This document shows, in pieces, positions 15,810-24,876 of a DNA stretch of 64,000 nt (the stretch's first letter is position 1; each line of letters opens with the position of its first letter). The stretch comes from Ferrimonas gelatinilytica (GTDB lineage Bacteria > Pseudomonadota > Gammaproteobacteria > Enterobacterales > Shewanellaceae). The translations under genes were made by a program, and so were the position numbers. Location: NCBI RefSeq assembly GCF_039544205.1, contig NZ_BAABLF010000005.1, positions 248,001 through 312,000 on the forward strand. Direction: 5' to 3'. The notes under the pieces are model-generated. The model was not told the DNA's origin. It did no database searches and saw only the letters and a list, made by a program, of their open reading frames with translations.

Positions 15810-16538
15810 TTAGGCCTCGAAGCTGTCTGGTTTCGATACCGGCGTGCTTTCACCGGCGTGCGCCGGCTCCTCGGTCGCAGGCGTGAGCTCCGGGAAAAGC
15901 TCACGGAACAGCACCCCTTTGCCATAGAAGTAGTAAGGGACGGTAACCACCAGCGCCACCCCCATGGTCATAAAGGAGGCCACCATCAACACCGCCATCA
16001 CCACGTAGAAAGGGAACACCAGAAGAAGGTTACGATGAACCACCTTGGCGGAATTCAACATTGCCCGCAATGGAGAGCCACGATGAAACAGGTAGTAGAG
16101 GTTGGCCTGACTCAGCACTGCCATCAGGTAGAGCCCGGGCAGCACCATCATGTAGGTTCCAAGGCTGGTCAAGACTTCGGTTACCAGTGCGATCAACACC
16201 AGGGGAACCGCCATTGCCCAGGTATTAAATACCTGCATGACGCTGGCATCCTGCCCGGTGGCGCGACGCCAACCCAGGTAGGCCAAACCCGCGCCAAACG
16301 GCGCCCACAGGGTGAGCATCAGCATCTGCAGTGGCAACGTCTCGTTCATCAGGTTCGCGACGGCCTCTTCATCGGCCAGATCCATCGGCAGTTCGATGCC
16401 CAACAACGATAATCCCAGCGTCAACACCCCCATAGTGATGGCGAAGACCAATAGCGACGCACCCAGTATGGGTTGGAGGCCAGCCTTAGTGTGCAGCCAA
16501 GTCTCTTTGAGGATGGAGAGCAGGTCGGGGTTTCGCAT
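15810..16538 (-). CDS. Multi-pass inner-membrane protein of unknown function
   Basis: 242 residues with about six membrane helices and a soluble acidic C-terminal tail of about 30 residues rich in Glu, Pro and Ser. No enzyme motif is visible. The shape resembles general DUF-type integral proteins with a glycine- and alanine-rich core. It is first in the cluster with bax and the DUF2987 gene. Confidence 0.8.
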   Translation of the reverse strand: MRNPDLLSILKETWLHTKAGLQPILGASLLVFAITMGVLTLGLSLLGIELPMDLADEEAVANLMNETLPLQMLMLTLWAPFGAGLAYLGWRRATGQDASVMQVFNTWAMAVPLVLIALVTEVLTSLGTYMMVLPGLYLMAVLSQANLYYLFHRGSPLRAMLNSAKVVHRNLLLVFPFYVVMAVLMVASFMTMGVALVVTVPYYFYGKGVLFRELFPELTPATEEPAHAGESTPVSKPDSFEA

Positions 16539-16852
16539 GAAAGTCTCTAATGCCTTACTGGAAAATTCAGGGCGGCATTATAGCGCGACCCGGGCTCCGG
16601 TAAAAACCGCACCACGAACCAAACCGTTAGCGATCAGGAAAGGTTCATAAATCCGGCGTCAATGTGACACCCTGACGCTAAACTTGCACTTTTGGCAACG
16701 AAAACGTTACCAACTTTGCATTCAGGTTTCCATCGGGGAACGATGACGTCGTTAGGCGCATAGAAGCGCTTTGGTCTTGGCCTGAACGCCAGTAAGATCC
16801 GCCTCTTATATGTTTAACTCGGAACCATGCGTCAATACGCAGACACAGGCTG
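16539..16852. other. Divergent control region between membrane cluster and potABCD
   Basis: Contains no gene. A PurR-like half-match (ACGAAAACGTTACC, 16698-16711) is present but weak. An 8-codon leader frame starts at ATG 16827, and its TGA overlaps the potA ATG (TGATG). Confidence 0.45.
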
Positions 16853-17956
16853 ATGACAACCGATTTCCCACAGGCGGTGATCCGCTTAAACGCCATCGAC
16901 AAGGCATTCGACAGTAAAGCGATCCTGACGCAATTCGATCTCACCATTTACGACGGTGAGTTTGTCACCCTGCTGGGCCCTTCCGGCTGCGGAAAAACCA
17001 CCGTGCTGCGTATCATCGCCGGTTTGGAGCAGCAGGACAGTGGCACCATCATGCTGGGCGGAGAGATAATCTCCGATCTTCCCGCCGAAGACCGCAGCGT
17101 CAACACCGTGTTCCAGAGCTATGCCCTCTTCCCTCACATGACGGTTTACGACAACATCGCTTTCGGTCTGCGCACCAAGCGGGTGCCCGAGACGGAGATA
17201 GCGGCCCGTATCACCGAGGTACTGGCGATGGTGCAGTTGACCGGCTTCGAACGACGCAAGCCCGCCGAGCTCTCCGGCGGTCAGCAACAGCGGGTGGCAA
17301 TTGCCCGGGCAGTCGTCAACAAACCCAGGGTCTTGCTGCTGGATGAAAGTCTCAGCGCGCTGGATTACAAACTGCGTAAGCAGATGCAGCTGGAGCTCAA
17401 GCGGATACAACGTCAACTGGGGATTACCTTTGTGTTCGTGACTCACGACCAGGAGGAGGCCTTGTCGATGTCGGACCGCATCGTGGTGATGAATGAGGGA
17501 CGGATACAGCAACAGGGCACACCCCGCGAGATCTACGAAACGCCGGCCAATCTGTTTGTTGCCCGTTTTATCGGCGAGTCCAATATCCTCGATGCCACCA
17601 TTGAGCGCCTGCTTGAACCCGGCACCTTCCTCGCCCGCATAGAGGGTGGCAGTTACCCGATCCACAGTGAGCTGCCGCTATCGACGGGGGATCGGGTTCA
17701 CGTCCTGTTACGCCCGGAAGATCTGCGGCTGCAGGAGATCAACAACGGTGATAACCAAACCGGCCTTTCCGGCACCGTGCTTGAGCGCAACTACAAAGGT
17801 ATGACACTGGATTCACTGATCGCCCTCGACAGCGGTAAGCAACTGCAGATCTCTGAATTCTTCGACGAGGATGATCCGGATTTTGACCACCGTCTGGGCC
17901 AGCGCGTTGCCATTACCTGGGTCCCAAGTTGGGAAGTGGTCCTGCCCCATGAATAG
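16853..17956 (+). CDS. potA: Spermidine/putrescine ABC transporter ATPase
   Basis: 367 residues. Walker A GPSGCGKT (about 43-50), Q-loop, signature LSGGQQQR, Walker B LLLDES and switch His in VTHDQEEA define an ABC ATPase. The C-terminal TOBE-like regulatory domain (about 240-365) fits PotA. It drives polyamine import through PotBC. The start lies within TGATG, so a short upstream leader frame ends on it. The stop overlaps the potB start. Confidence 0.95.
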   Translation: MTTDFPQAVIRLNAIDKAFDSKAILTQFDLTIYDGEFVTLLGPSGCGKTTVLRIIAGLEQQDSGTIMLGGEIISDLPAEDRSVNTVFQSYALFPHMTVYDNIAFGLRTKRVPETEIAARITEVLAMVQLTGFERRKPAELSGGQQQRVAIARAVVNKPRVLLLDESLSALDYKLRKQMQLELKRIQRQLGITFVFVTHDQEEALSMSDRIVVMNEGRIQQQGTPREIYETPANLFVARFIGESNILDATIERLLEPGTFLARIEGGSYPIHSELPLSTGDRVHVLLRPEDLRLQEINNGDNQTGLSGTVLERNYKGMTLDSLIALDSGKQLQISEFFDEDDPDFDHRLGQRVAITWVPSWEVVLPHE

Positions 17957-18797
17957 ACAAGGCTTCAAGTGGCTGAGCCTGGGTCTGTTGACCGGCTGGC
18001 TGGTGATCTTCGTGCTTTTCCCCAACCTGATGGTGCTGGCGGTCTCCGTCATGACACCGGACCTGCGTGAACTGGTGCGTCCCGAGTTCAGCCTCGAAAG
18101 CTACCTCAGATTGGTCGATCCGCTCTACCTGGATGTGGTGCTCCACTCCTTTTACCTGGCGGGGATCTGTACCTTGATCTGCCTTTTGGCCGGTTACCCG
18201 GCAGCCTGGATCATCGCTCACACCAGCAAACGGATGCAGGCGTTTTTACTCTTCCTGTTCATCATCCCCTTCTGGACCAACTCCCTAATCCGCACCTACG
18301 CAATGAAGGTGATCCTCGGCAATCGGGGCATCATCAACAAAACCTTGATGGAGCTGGGACTGATCGACAGCCCCATCCGGATGCTGTACACAGAAACCGC
18401 GGTGATCCTGGCGCTGGTCTATATCCTGTTGCCCTTTATGATCCTGCCGCTTTACGCCAGCATCGAGAAGCTGCCCAGCAGCTACCTGGAGGCCGCACGG
18501 GACCTGGGCAGCCGGAAATTCCGCACCTTCCGCACCGTGGTCTGGCCCTTGACCCTTCCGGGCGTGATCTCCGGTTGTCTGCTGGTCTTCCTACCCGCCA
18601 TGGGCATGTTCTACATTGCCGATCTGCTCGGCGGTGCGGGCAACCTTTTGATCGGAAATATCATCCGTGATCAGATTCTGGTCACCCGCAACTGGCCCTT
18701 CGGTGCTGCCCTGTCGGTCACACTGATTGCCACCATGGCACTGATGCTCTGGATCTATCAACGGACGCTCAAGGCGATGCAGGGAGGGAGAGTGTGA
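17949..18797 (+). CDS. potB: Polyamine transporter permease PotB
   Basis: 282 residues with six membrane helices and the EAARDLGSRKFRTF coupling loop (EAA motif) that docks on PotA. The ATG at 17949 overlaps the potA stop (ATGAATAG). The frame is open further upstream inside potA, but that part is out of keeping with the family. Confidence 0.95.
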   Translation: MNRQGFKWLSLGLLTGWLVIFVLFPNLMVLAVSVMTPDLRELVRPEFSLESYLRLVDPLYLDVVLHSFYLAGICTLICLLAGYPAAWIIAHTSKRMQAFLLFLFIIPFWTNSLIRTYAMKVILGNRGIINKTLMELGLIDSPIRMLYTETAVILALVYILLPFMILPLYASIEKLPSSYLEAARDLGSRKFRTFRTVVWPLTLPGVISGCLLVFLPAMGMFYIADLLGGAGNLLIGNIIRDQILVTRNWPFGAALSVTLIATMALMLWIYQRTLKAMQGGRV

Positions 18798-19570
18798 TGA
18801 AAAGGTTCGCCAAATGGGGTTTCATCGGCCTGCTGATCTTCTACCTCTATCTGCCCATTGCGGTATTGGTGGCCAACAGCTTTAACAGCACCAAGAGCGG
18901 GATCCGCTGGGGGGGCTTCACCACCAAGTGGTACGACGCCATGTGGGCCAACAGTGGCTTAATGGAGGCCGCCCTGCACTCCCTGACCATCGCGACCCTC
19001 GCCGCCACCCTGGCCACATTGATAGGCACTCTGGCAGCGGTCGCGCTGTATCGCTACCGGTTCCGCGGCAAGATGGCACTGAATGGCATGCTGTTTGTGG
19101 TTATGACCTCGCCTGATATCGTCATGGCGGTTTCGCTGCTGGCACTCTTCGTGGCGGTCGGGGCAACGCTGGGGTTCTGGTCGCTGCTGGCCGCTCATAT
19201 CACCTTCTGCCTCCCCTTCGTGGTGATCACGGTCTACAGTCGTTTATCCGGCTTTGACCGAACCGTGTTGGAGGCTGCGCGGGACCTGGGTGCCAGCGAG
19301 TTTCGGATCTTCCACCGAATCATACTGCCAATGGCCTTGCCCGCCATCGCCGGTGGTTGGTTGCTCAGCTTCACCCTAAGCTTGGACGATGTGATCATCA
19401 GCTCCTTTGTCACCGGCCCGAGCTACGAGATCCTGCCCATCAAGATCTTTTCCATGGTTAAGGTGGGCGTAACACCAGCGGTGAATGCCCTGGCCACCCT
19501 GATGCTGCTGCTTTCTCTGCTGTTGGTGGTCATCTCACAATTTTTACTCAAACAGAAAGTCACCGACTGA
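18797..19570 (+). CDS. potC: Polyamine transporter permease PotC
   Basis: 257 residues with six membrane helices and the EAARDLGASEFRIF coupling loop. AGGGAGGGAG precedes the start. A GTG at 18794 directly before the ATG is a possible alternative. The first base of the ATG is the last base of the potB stop, which couples their translation. Confidence 0.95.
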   Translation: MKRFAKWGFIGLLIFYLYLPIAVLVANSFNSTKSGIRWGGFTTKWYDAMWANSGLMEAALHSLTIATLAATLATLIGTLAAVALYRYRFRGKMALNGMLFVVMTSPDIVMAVSLLALFVAVGATLGFWSLLAAHITFCLPFVVITVYSRLSGFDRTVLEAARDLGASEFRIFHRIILPMALPAIAGGWLLSFTLSLDDVIISSFVTGPSYEILPIKIFSMVKVGVTPAVNALATLMLLLSLLLVVISQFLLKQKVTD

Positions 19571-19602
19571 TACGGCGGTGCAGGAACAACGAGGGACAGG
19601 TA

Positions 19603-20643
19603 ATGCTTGGAATGAAGAGAGTGCTGGCAGCTGTGGTGCTGGCCGCGGTGGGCGGGTTAGCCCAGGCTGACGATGACGTGGTCTACTTCTACAACTGGTC
19701 AGAGTATATCCCTGATGGCTTGTTACAGGAGTTCGAACAGGAGACGGGGATCCGCGTGATCTATACCACCTACGACTCCAACGAGGCGATGTACGCCAAG
19801 CTCAAGCTCACCGGCTCTGAGGGCTATGATCTCGTGGTTCCCAGCACCTATTACATCGCCAAGATGGCGGAAGAAGGGATGCTCAAGCCCCTGGATAAGA
19901 CGCAGCTGAGCAACCTGGTGCATTTGGATCCGGCGCTTCTGGACAAGGAGTATGATCCCGGCAACCATTACTCCCTGCCCTACATCTGGGGCGCCACCGG
20001 CATCGGCATCAATACCGATGAGGTGGATCCTGCCACCATCACAGGCTGGAAGGACCTCTGGGATGAGCAGTGGCGCGGCGAGCTGATGCTAATGAACGAT
20101 CCCCGCGAAGTGTTCCATATGGCTCTGAAAATTCTGGGCTACAGCTCCAACAGCCGGGATCCGAAAGAGATCGAGGAAGCTTACCAACTGCTGACTGAGT
20201 TGATGCCCAATGCGCTCACCTTCAACTCCGATAACCCGGGCGCTCCCTATGCCGCCGGGGATACCGTGCTCGGCATGATCTGGAACGGGTCAGCGTTTGA
20301 AGCGCAGAAGGAGGATCCCGCCATCAACATGATCTATCCCAAAGAGGGGGCGATCTTCTGGATGGACAACCTGGCGGTCCCGGCAGGGGCAAAGAACGTC
20401 GAAGCTGCCCATAAACTGATCAACTTCCTGCTGCGCCCCGAAGTGGCGGCCAAGGTGTGCGAGGAGATTGGATACCCGACACCGAACAAGACTGCCAAGT
20501 CACTGTTGGATAAAGATTTCGCTGAAAATCCCATGGTCTTTCCCCCGGCCGACGTCATTGAAGCAGGGGAGTTCCAATCCGACGTCGGTGAAGCCGTGGA
20601 GATCTACGATCGCTATTGGCAACGTCTGCGCACCGGTCGTTGA
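19603..20643 (+). CDS. potD: Polyamine-binding periplasmic protein
   Basis: 346 residues with a Sec signal peptide cleaved after AQA near residue 22. The mature protein begins DDDVVYFYNWSEYIPDG, the classic start of PotD/PotF. Trp and Asp residues in NWSEYI, TYDSNEAMYAK and WNGSAFEAQ line the ligand site. It delivers spermidine or putrescine to PotBC; which is preferred cannot be read by eye. Last gene of the operon. Confidence 0.94.
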   Translation: MLGMKRVLAAVVLAAVGGLAQADDDVVYFYNWSEYIPDGLLQEFEQETGIRVIYTTYDSNEAMYAKLKLTGSEGYDLVVPSTYYIAKMAEEGMLKPLDKTQLSNLVHLDPALLDKEYDPGNHYSLPYIWGATGIGINTDEVDPATITGWKDLWDEQWRGELMLMNDPREVFHMALKILGYSSNSRDPKEIEEAYQLLTELMPNALTFNSDNPGAPYAAGDTVLGMIWNGSAFEAQKEDPAINMIYPKEGAIFWMDNLAVPAGAKNVEAAHKLINFLLRPEVAAKVCEEIGYPTPNKTAKSLLDKDFAENPMVFPPADVIEAGEFQSDVGEAVEIYDRYWQRLRTGR

Positions 20644-20660
20644 CGCGACACGCGCCGCTC

Positions 20661-20684
20661 AAGGCTGCTTCGGCAGCCTTTTTC
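20661..20684 (+). terminator. Terminator after potD
   Basis: AAGGCTGC and GCAGCCTT arms closed by a stable C(UUCG)G tetraloop and followed by T residues. Confidence 0.9.
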
Positions 20685-20764
20685 GTCTCTGACACCCTCA
20701 CGGTGGCTGTTCATTCCCACAAGTCATGTTAACGTCAGAAGACTCGATCCATGTGAAGATCTCT

Positions 20765-21718
20765 ATGTCACTCTTTCATCACTGCTTATTACTGGATGGC
20801 CTGGGTGGCGCGCGGCCAACGCACTCGGCCGCGCCGCCGGCCGGCGGGCTCACCTGGCTTCACCTTGACTATCGCCATCAAGATGCCCGCGAGTGGCTCT
20901 CCCAGCAGGAGGACCTGCCGCAGTGGGTCCGCCATGCCCTGCAGGATGAAGACACCCGGCCCCGTATCCAGGAGGATTCTCAAGGGGTACTGATCTGCCT
21001 GCGCGGACTCAATTTCAACGGCGGACAACCGGTAGAGGATATGGTGGCGATCCGACTCTGGATCACGAAACATCGGGTGATCAGCAGCCAGTCCCGTGCG
21101 CTGAAATCGGTGGACGATCTGGTGGAGCGCCTGGCCCAGGGCAAGGGGCCACATACTAGCGCAGAGCTGGTTATCGCATTGACACGGAGCCTGATCCTGC
21201 GCATGAGCGATACCCTGGATACACTGGAAGAGACCGTTTCCTCCATGGAAGCGCAGATGCTGGATGATCTGGTACTGGATACCCGAGTGCCGCTCACGGA
21301 GCTGCGTCGCCAGGTCATCACCCTTAAGCGCTATCTGGGCCCCCAACGGGAGGCGCTGGCGCACTTAGAAGAGCTGGAGGTGGATCTCTTCAGTCCGGCT
21401 CAGCAGCACTATCTAAGAGAGTTGGGGGCACGTCTTTCCGCCCACCTGGACCTACTGAGCGAGGTTCGTGAGCGCGCAACGGTGGTTAATGAAGAGAACC
21501 TCAGCCGCACCACGGACCGCATGGACCAGCGGATGTACCTGCTCTCTTTGATCGCGGCCGTATTCCTGCCCCTGGGCTTCCTTACAGGGCTGTTCGGCGT
21601 CAATATTGCCGGGATGCCGGGTACGGACTCCCCGATGGCATTTTGGTGGTTTGTTGCCAGTATGACCCTTATCGGCGTGGTGGTTACCGTGGCGTTCCGA
21701 CTCAAACGCTGGCTCTAA
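20765..21718 (+). CDS. zntB: ZntB-like CorA-family transporter
   Basis: 317 residues from ATG 20765. Upstream starts at 20753 (GTG) or 20726 (ATG) are possible, and none has a clear ribosome site. A large acidic cytoplasmic domain with long helices is followed by two membrane helices and the GVNIAGMPG loop, the GxN signature of CorA proteins in the form usual for ZntB. It carries Zn2+ (in characterised ZntB, with protons). It ends at a convergent hairpin facing tRNA-Cys. Confidence 0.9.
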   Translation: MSLFHHCLLLDGLGGARPTHSAAPPAGGLTWLHLDYRHQDAREWLSQQEDLPQWVRHALQDEDTRPRIQEDSQGVLICLRGLNFNGGQPVEDMVAIRLWITKHRVISSQSRALKSVDDLVERLAQGKGPHTSAELVIALTRSLILRMSDTLDTLEETVSSMEAQMLDDLVLDTRVPLTELRRQVITLKRYLGPQREALAHLEELEVDLFSPAQQHYLRELGARLSAHLDLLSEVRERATVVNEENLSRTTDRMDQRMYLLSLIAAVFLPLGFLTGLFGVNIAGMPGTDSPMAFWWFVASMTLIGVVVTVAFRLKRWL

Positions 21719-21723
21719 TACGC

Positions 21724-21751
21724 ACAAAGCGACCCTAGAGGGTCGCTTTGT
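21724..21751. terminator. Shared hairpin between zntB and tRNA-Cys
   Basis: Twelve- to thirteen-base arms (ACAAAGCGACCC / GGGTCGCTTTGT) between convergent units. The flanks have short T/A content. It probably ends zntB and the tRNA transcript. Confidence 0.75.
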
Positions 21752-21760
21752 CGTCGAATA

Positions 21761-21834
21761 TGGAGGCGCGTCCCGGAGTCGAACCGAGGTCCACGGATTT
21801 GCAATCCGCTGCATAGCCACTCTGCCAACGCGCC
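21761..21834 (-). tRNA. tRNA-Cys (anticodon GCA)
   Basis: A 74-base cloverleaf on the reverse strand with encoded CCA. The acceptor arms GGCGCGT / ACGCGCC pair, the anticodon loop reads TTGCAAA with anticodon GCA, and the T-arm has GGTTCGACTCC. The 3' end abuts the shared hairpin. As a single tRNA gene it could be an integration target, but no recombinase lies beside it. Confidence 0.97.
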
Positions 21835-22279
21835 ATATTGAACTGATGAAGCTTGAGCGTTCGCTCTCTCCTTCAGCGGCCGCCATTAAGCCAGAGACAA
21901 CGTGTGCATGCAATGGAAAAGCACAGCGAATTTGAGCTGGATCCGATATTTAGCCTCGTTAACTGTCCGTGGCGGTCAAGCTTTGTCCATCATGGTCGTT
22001 ACTCATTCCTTGCCCCATAAACCTACACTTTGCGCCATCTCATGCCCTGCCAAAGGGGTACGCAGACCAGGGCGTATCTTTGCCCGTTCGGCATCGCTTT
22101 AGCCGGCGGCGAAGCGAGTGGCTGGCCCCACTTCCAGACCCAAGGTATCGAGAACACGACATTCATAGATATCGATGATGCGTGCTACCGGGTATCCGAC
22201 CATCTGCTCTATCGCCCTCCTCCGTCCCGACACGACACTGTGCCCTGAACGGAGTGATGGTGAGGACACCAGAAACACA
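21835..22279. other. Gene-free stretch upstream of tRNA-Cys
   Basis: About 445 bases with only short overlapping frames of unconvincing composition in several phases. A small GAGCG-TT-CGCTC palindrome (21855-21866) lies close upstream of the tRNA, where its promoter should be. No gene is supported. It may be the remains of a lost gene. Confidence 0.4.
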
Positions 22280-22305
22280 AACACCACGCCCGGGAGCGTG
22301 GTGTT
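22280..22305 (-). terminator. Terminator after tyrB
   Basis: AACACCACGC / GCGTGGTGTT stem with a 6-base loop. On the reverse strand it is followed by a T-rich run. Confidence 0.85.
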
Positions 22306-22327
22306 GATGTTAATGATTCGACGAGGC

Positions 22328-23518
22328 TTAGCTGACGGCGGCGATCGCCTTGATGATCAGCGGCAGGTTCTGCTCTGTAAGCCCTGCGACATTGATCCGC
22401 CCGGAACCCACGATGTAGATACCAAACTCCTCTTGCATCGCCTTCACCTGCACCGGGCTCAACCCAGAGAAACTGAACATGCCATTCTGACGTTCGATGA
22501 AGCTGAAGTCGCCAGCGACACCTTCCGTTGCGAGCCCCGCGACAAAAGCGTGACGCATGGCGTGGATCCGTTCTCGCATCTGTCCGAGTTCCTCCAACCA
22601 CAACGCCTTCAGGGCGGTGTCCCCAAGGATCGTAGCCACCACCGCGGCCCCGTGGCTTGGCGGGTTGGAGTAGTTAGCCCGTACCACCCGTTTGACCTGA
22701 GACAAGGCCCGGTCAGCGGATGCCCCATCGCCGGCTATCACCGTCATGGCGCCGATGCGCTCATTGTAGAGACCGAAATTTTTGGAGAAAGAGTTCGCAA
22801 TAAGCAGCTCATCCAACTGCGCAGCAAACTGGCGCAATCCGGCGGCATCCTGCTCGACATCAGTGGCAAAGCCCTGATAGGCGAAGTCAAATAGCGGTAG
22901 CCAGCCCCGCGCTTTCGCACTTTGCGCCAAACGGTCCCACTGTGAACCACTGGGATCGATACCGGTCGGGTTGTGGCAGCAACCGTGCAGCACGACTAGG
23001 TCCTCGGGCCCGAGGGTATCAAGATCCGCCAGCATGCCGTCAAAATCCAGCGCCCTCTCGGCTTTGTCGTAATAACGGTATTCCCGCACTTCGAACCCGC
23101 AAACCTCGAAGATCTGTCGATGGTTTGCCCAACTTGGGTTGGAGATCCAGACGCGCCGAACCTCGGTATTGCCCTTAACGAAGTCTCCTGCGATCCGCAG
23201 TGCGCCCGTGCCACCGGGCGCCTGAACGGTGCGGGCCCGCCCCTCAATGAGCACGGCATGATCGGCACCGAGCAGCAAGGGTTGGACCAAGGAGCGAAAC
23301 TGGGCATGACCATCGATCCCAAGGTAACTTTTCGTCTGCTCATCCGCCAACAGACGCGCCTCTGCCTGCTTAACGCAGTGCAACACCGGCGTGTCGCCTA
23401 CCTCGTCCTTATACACCCCGACACCGAGATTTACCTTACCCTCGCGAGGGTCGGCACGAAACGCTTCGTTGAGGCCCAGGATGGGATCGGCAGGTGCTAA
23501 TTCTATCTTTTCAAACAT
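22328..23518 (-). CDS. tyrB: Aromatic/aspartate aminotransferase
   Basis: 396 residues, fold type I PLP enzyme of the AspC/TyrB group. The PLP Lys lies in NSFSKNFGLYNERIGA, the cofactor-binding Asn/Asp in HGCCHNPTGIDP and DFAYQGF, and the C-terminal substrate Arg in SGRINVAGL. It transfers amino groups between aspartate or aromatic amino acids and 2-oxoglutarate. AspC and TyrB cannot be told apart with certainty by eye, so the symbol is tentative. Single-gene unit with its own terminator. Confidence 0.85.
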   Translation of the reverse strand: MFEKIELAPADPILGLNEAFRADPREGKVNLGVGVYKDEVGDTPVLHCVKQAEARLLADEQTKSYLGIDGHAQFRSLVQPLLLGADHAVLIEGRARTVQAPGGTGALRIAGDFVKGNTEVRRVWISNPSWANHRQIFEVCGFEVREYRYYDKAERALDFDGMLADLDTLGPEDLVVLHGCCHNPTGIDPSGSQWDRLAQSAKARGWLPLFDFAYQGFATDVEQDAAGLRQFAAQLDELLIANSFSKNFGLYNERIGAMTVIAGDGASADRALSQVKRVVRANYSNPPSHGAAVVATILGDTALKALWLEELGQMRERIHAMRHAFVAGLATEGVAGDFSFIERQNGMFSFSGLSPVQVKAMQEEFGIYIVGSGRINVAGLTEQNLPLIIKAIAAVS

Positions 23519-23633
23519 AGGCTTAGAGGCTACTTCTCGTTATGGTTATCGGCAGGTAACTCTACCATTAAAGCGCTGTTGAGTCTCTCCTCAGCGACGG
23601 GCAAAAGCGATAGACCAGTCCCAGAGTCGAGTC

Positions 23634-24824
23634 TTAGCGACGAACGGCCCGGATAAGCAGATTGCGCGGGGTGGTGTCACGTTCTGCAAAGGTCAATACG
23701 CTGACCTCATAGCCCTGCTCCTTCAGGTACAGAGCCCTGTCCAACACCAGGTAAAGCTCCAATGGACGCCGAAAGGTGTGGCGTAACAGCTCCAGACGGA
23801 TCTGGCGCTGCCAAGCCATTTCACCAAGGCTCTGGTAGTGGTTCCAATCTATCGGGGCGGTCAGGCTCAGGCCACGCTGCGCGTCCGCCCACTGGCAAAA
23901 CGCCGCGAACCCCTCGCCGAGGATAGACTTGGCGCAGGATGGCACCTGCAGACTCGCCACTTCCCCCTTTTGATCCTGGTAGAGCGCCTTAAGCCCCAGA
24001 CGATAGGAGACCTCAATGCGGCGAAGCCGGCGCACCTTTGCCGGTGCTGTCGCCGTTTCCTCTACCGCCAGGCGCAGTTCCGACTTGCTCAGCGCCAACC
24101 CCCGACGCTTGGCATGTGCAGAGAAGTGTTGGTAGTGAGGTTGGGCTGTAAGGTGGTAGCAGCAAGGACTAACGAGCAGGTTAGGGATCCGTTCGGCAAC
24201 GCCCAGTTGCAGCAGTTGGCCATGCAGGTCGCCACAGGCGTGCAGCGCCATCGCCGTACCTACCCCTGGAAGTTGGTTTGCCACCGAGGGGGCCATCACA
24301 TCCTGGCAAACGAAGCGCTGTGCGGTGCCATTGCGCTGTGCCAAGCGGGCGCCCTCTTCACACAGCGCGCCATCGTATTCCAAAGAGCAGACGGGTTGTT
24401 GGAAGCGGTGGGACGTCAAACGACCCAAATGCCCTTTTCCGGCACACCATTCGAGATAGGTGCCTTCATGGTGTTCCAAGTTGGCGCAAAACGCCTGAAT
24501 TTGAGACCACTTGCGGCCGGGAATATGGGCAAACTGCCGGGGGTTGGGGATAAAGTCCAACTCGGTGACGCCCCGAGGCACCTTGATCAGAGGAAGCAGT
24601 GATGACAGAGCCGGCAGGTAAGGAGCGAGCCAGTGGATTCTGCGCTCGTCATCCTGCTCGAGGTGCTCAAGCTCGCTGTCACTGAGCGCCATCAACGCGG
24701 TCGCCAGTTCAGGAAAACGCGTTAACCACACCGGGTATGGATCGACAAATGGGGGAGAACGCCAAAAGGGTTCACCAGCGATTAACGCCTCCCGCAGGCG
24801 GTCAAATCTCTGCTGCAGATCCAT
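23634..24824 (-). CDS. SAM-dependent methyltransferase-like protein
   Basis: 396 residues from ATG 24824 (MDLQQRFDRL); a start 24 bases further upstream is less natural. A central Rossmann methyltransferase fold shows motif I as YLEWCAGKGHLGRL and later MALHACGDL and SPCCYH, the pattern of the GSTCD/METTL-type methyltransferase group found across bacteria and eukaryotes. The acceptor is unknown. The Cys-rich SPCCYH segment near the active site could be functional. It stands between tyrB and pssA, both on the same strand. Confidence 0.8.
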   Translation of the reverse strand: MDLQQRFDRLREALIAGEPFWRSPPFVDPYPVWLTRFPELATALMALSDSELEHLEQDDERRIHWLAPYLPALSSLLPLIKVPRGVTELDFIPNPRQFAHIPGRKWSQIQAFCANLEHHEGTYLEWCAGKGHLGRLTSHRFQQPVCSLEYDGALCEEGARLAQRNGTAQRFVCQDVMAPSVANQLPGVGTAMALHACGDLHGQLLQLGVAERIPNLLVSPCCYHLTAQPHYQHFSAHAKRRGLALSKSELRLAVEETATAPAKVRRLRRIEVSYRLGLKALYQDQKGEVASLQVPSCAKSILGEGFAAFCQWADAQRGLSLTAPIDWNHYQSLGEMAWQRQIRLELLRHTFRRPLELYLVLDRALYLKEQGYEVSVLTFAERDTTPRNLLIRAVRR

Positions 24825-24876
24825 ATCGATGCACCTATCCAAGAGCAATCCAAGCGATCACGGGGCAAGGTAGGCT

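Noticed and set aside
21902..22248. Overlapping forward frames upstream of tyrB
   Set aside because: Three short frames in different phases over the same bases, none with a ribosome site or motif.
21761..22279. tRNA-Cys as an integration site for a nearby island
   Set aside because: No recombinase, no repeat of the tRNA end and no foreign genes are seen beside it; the empty 445 bases are not enough.
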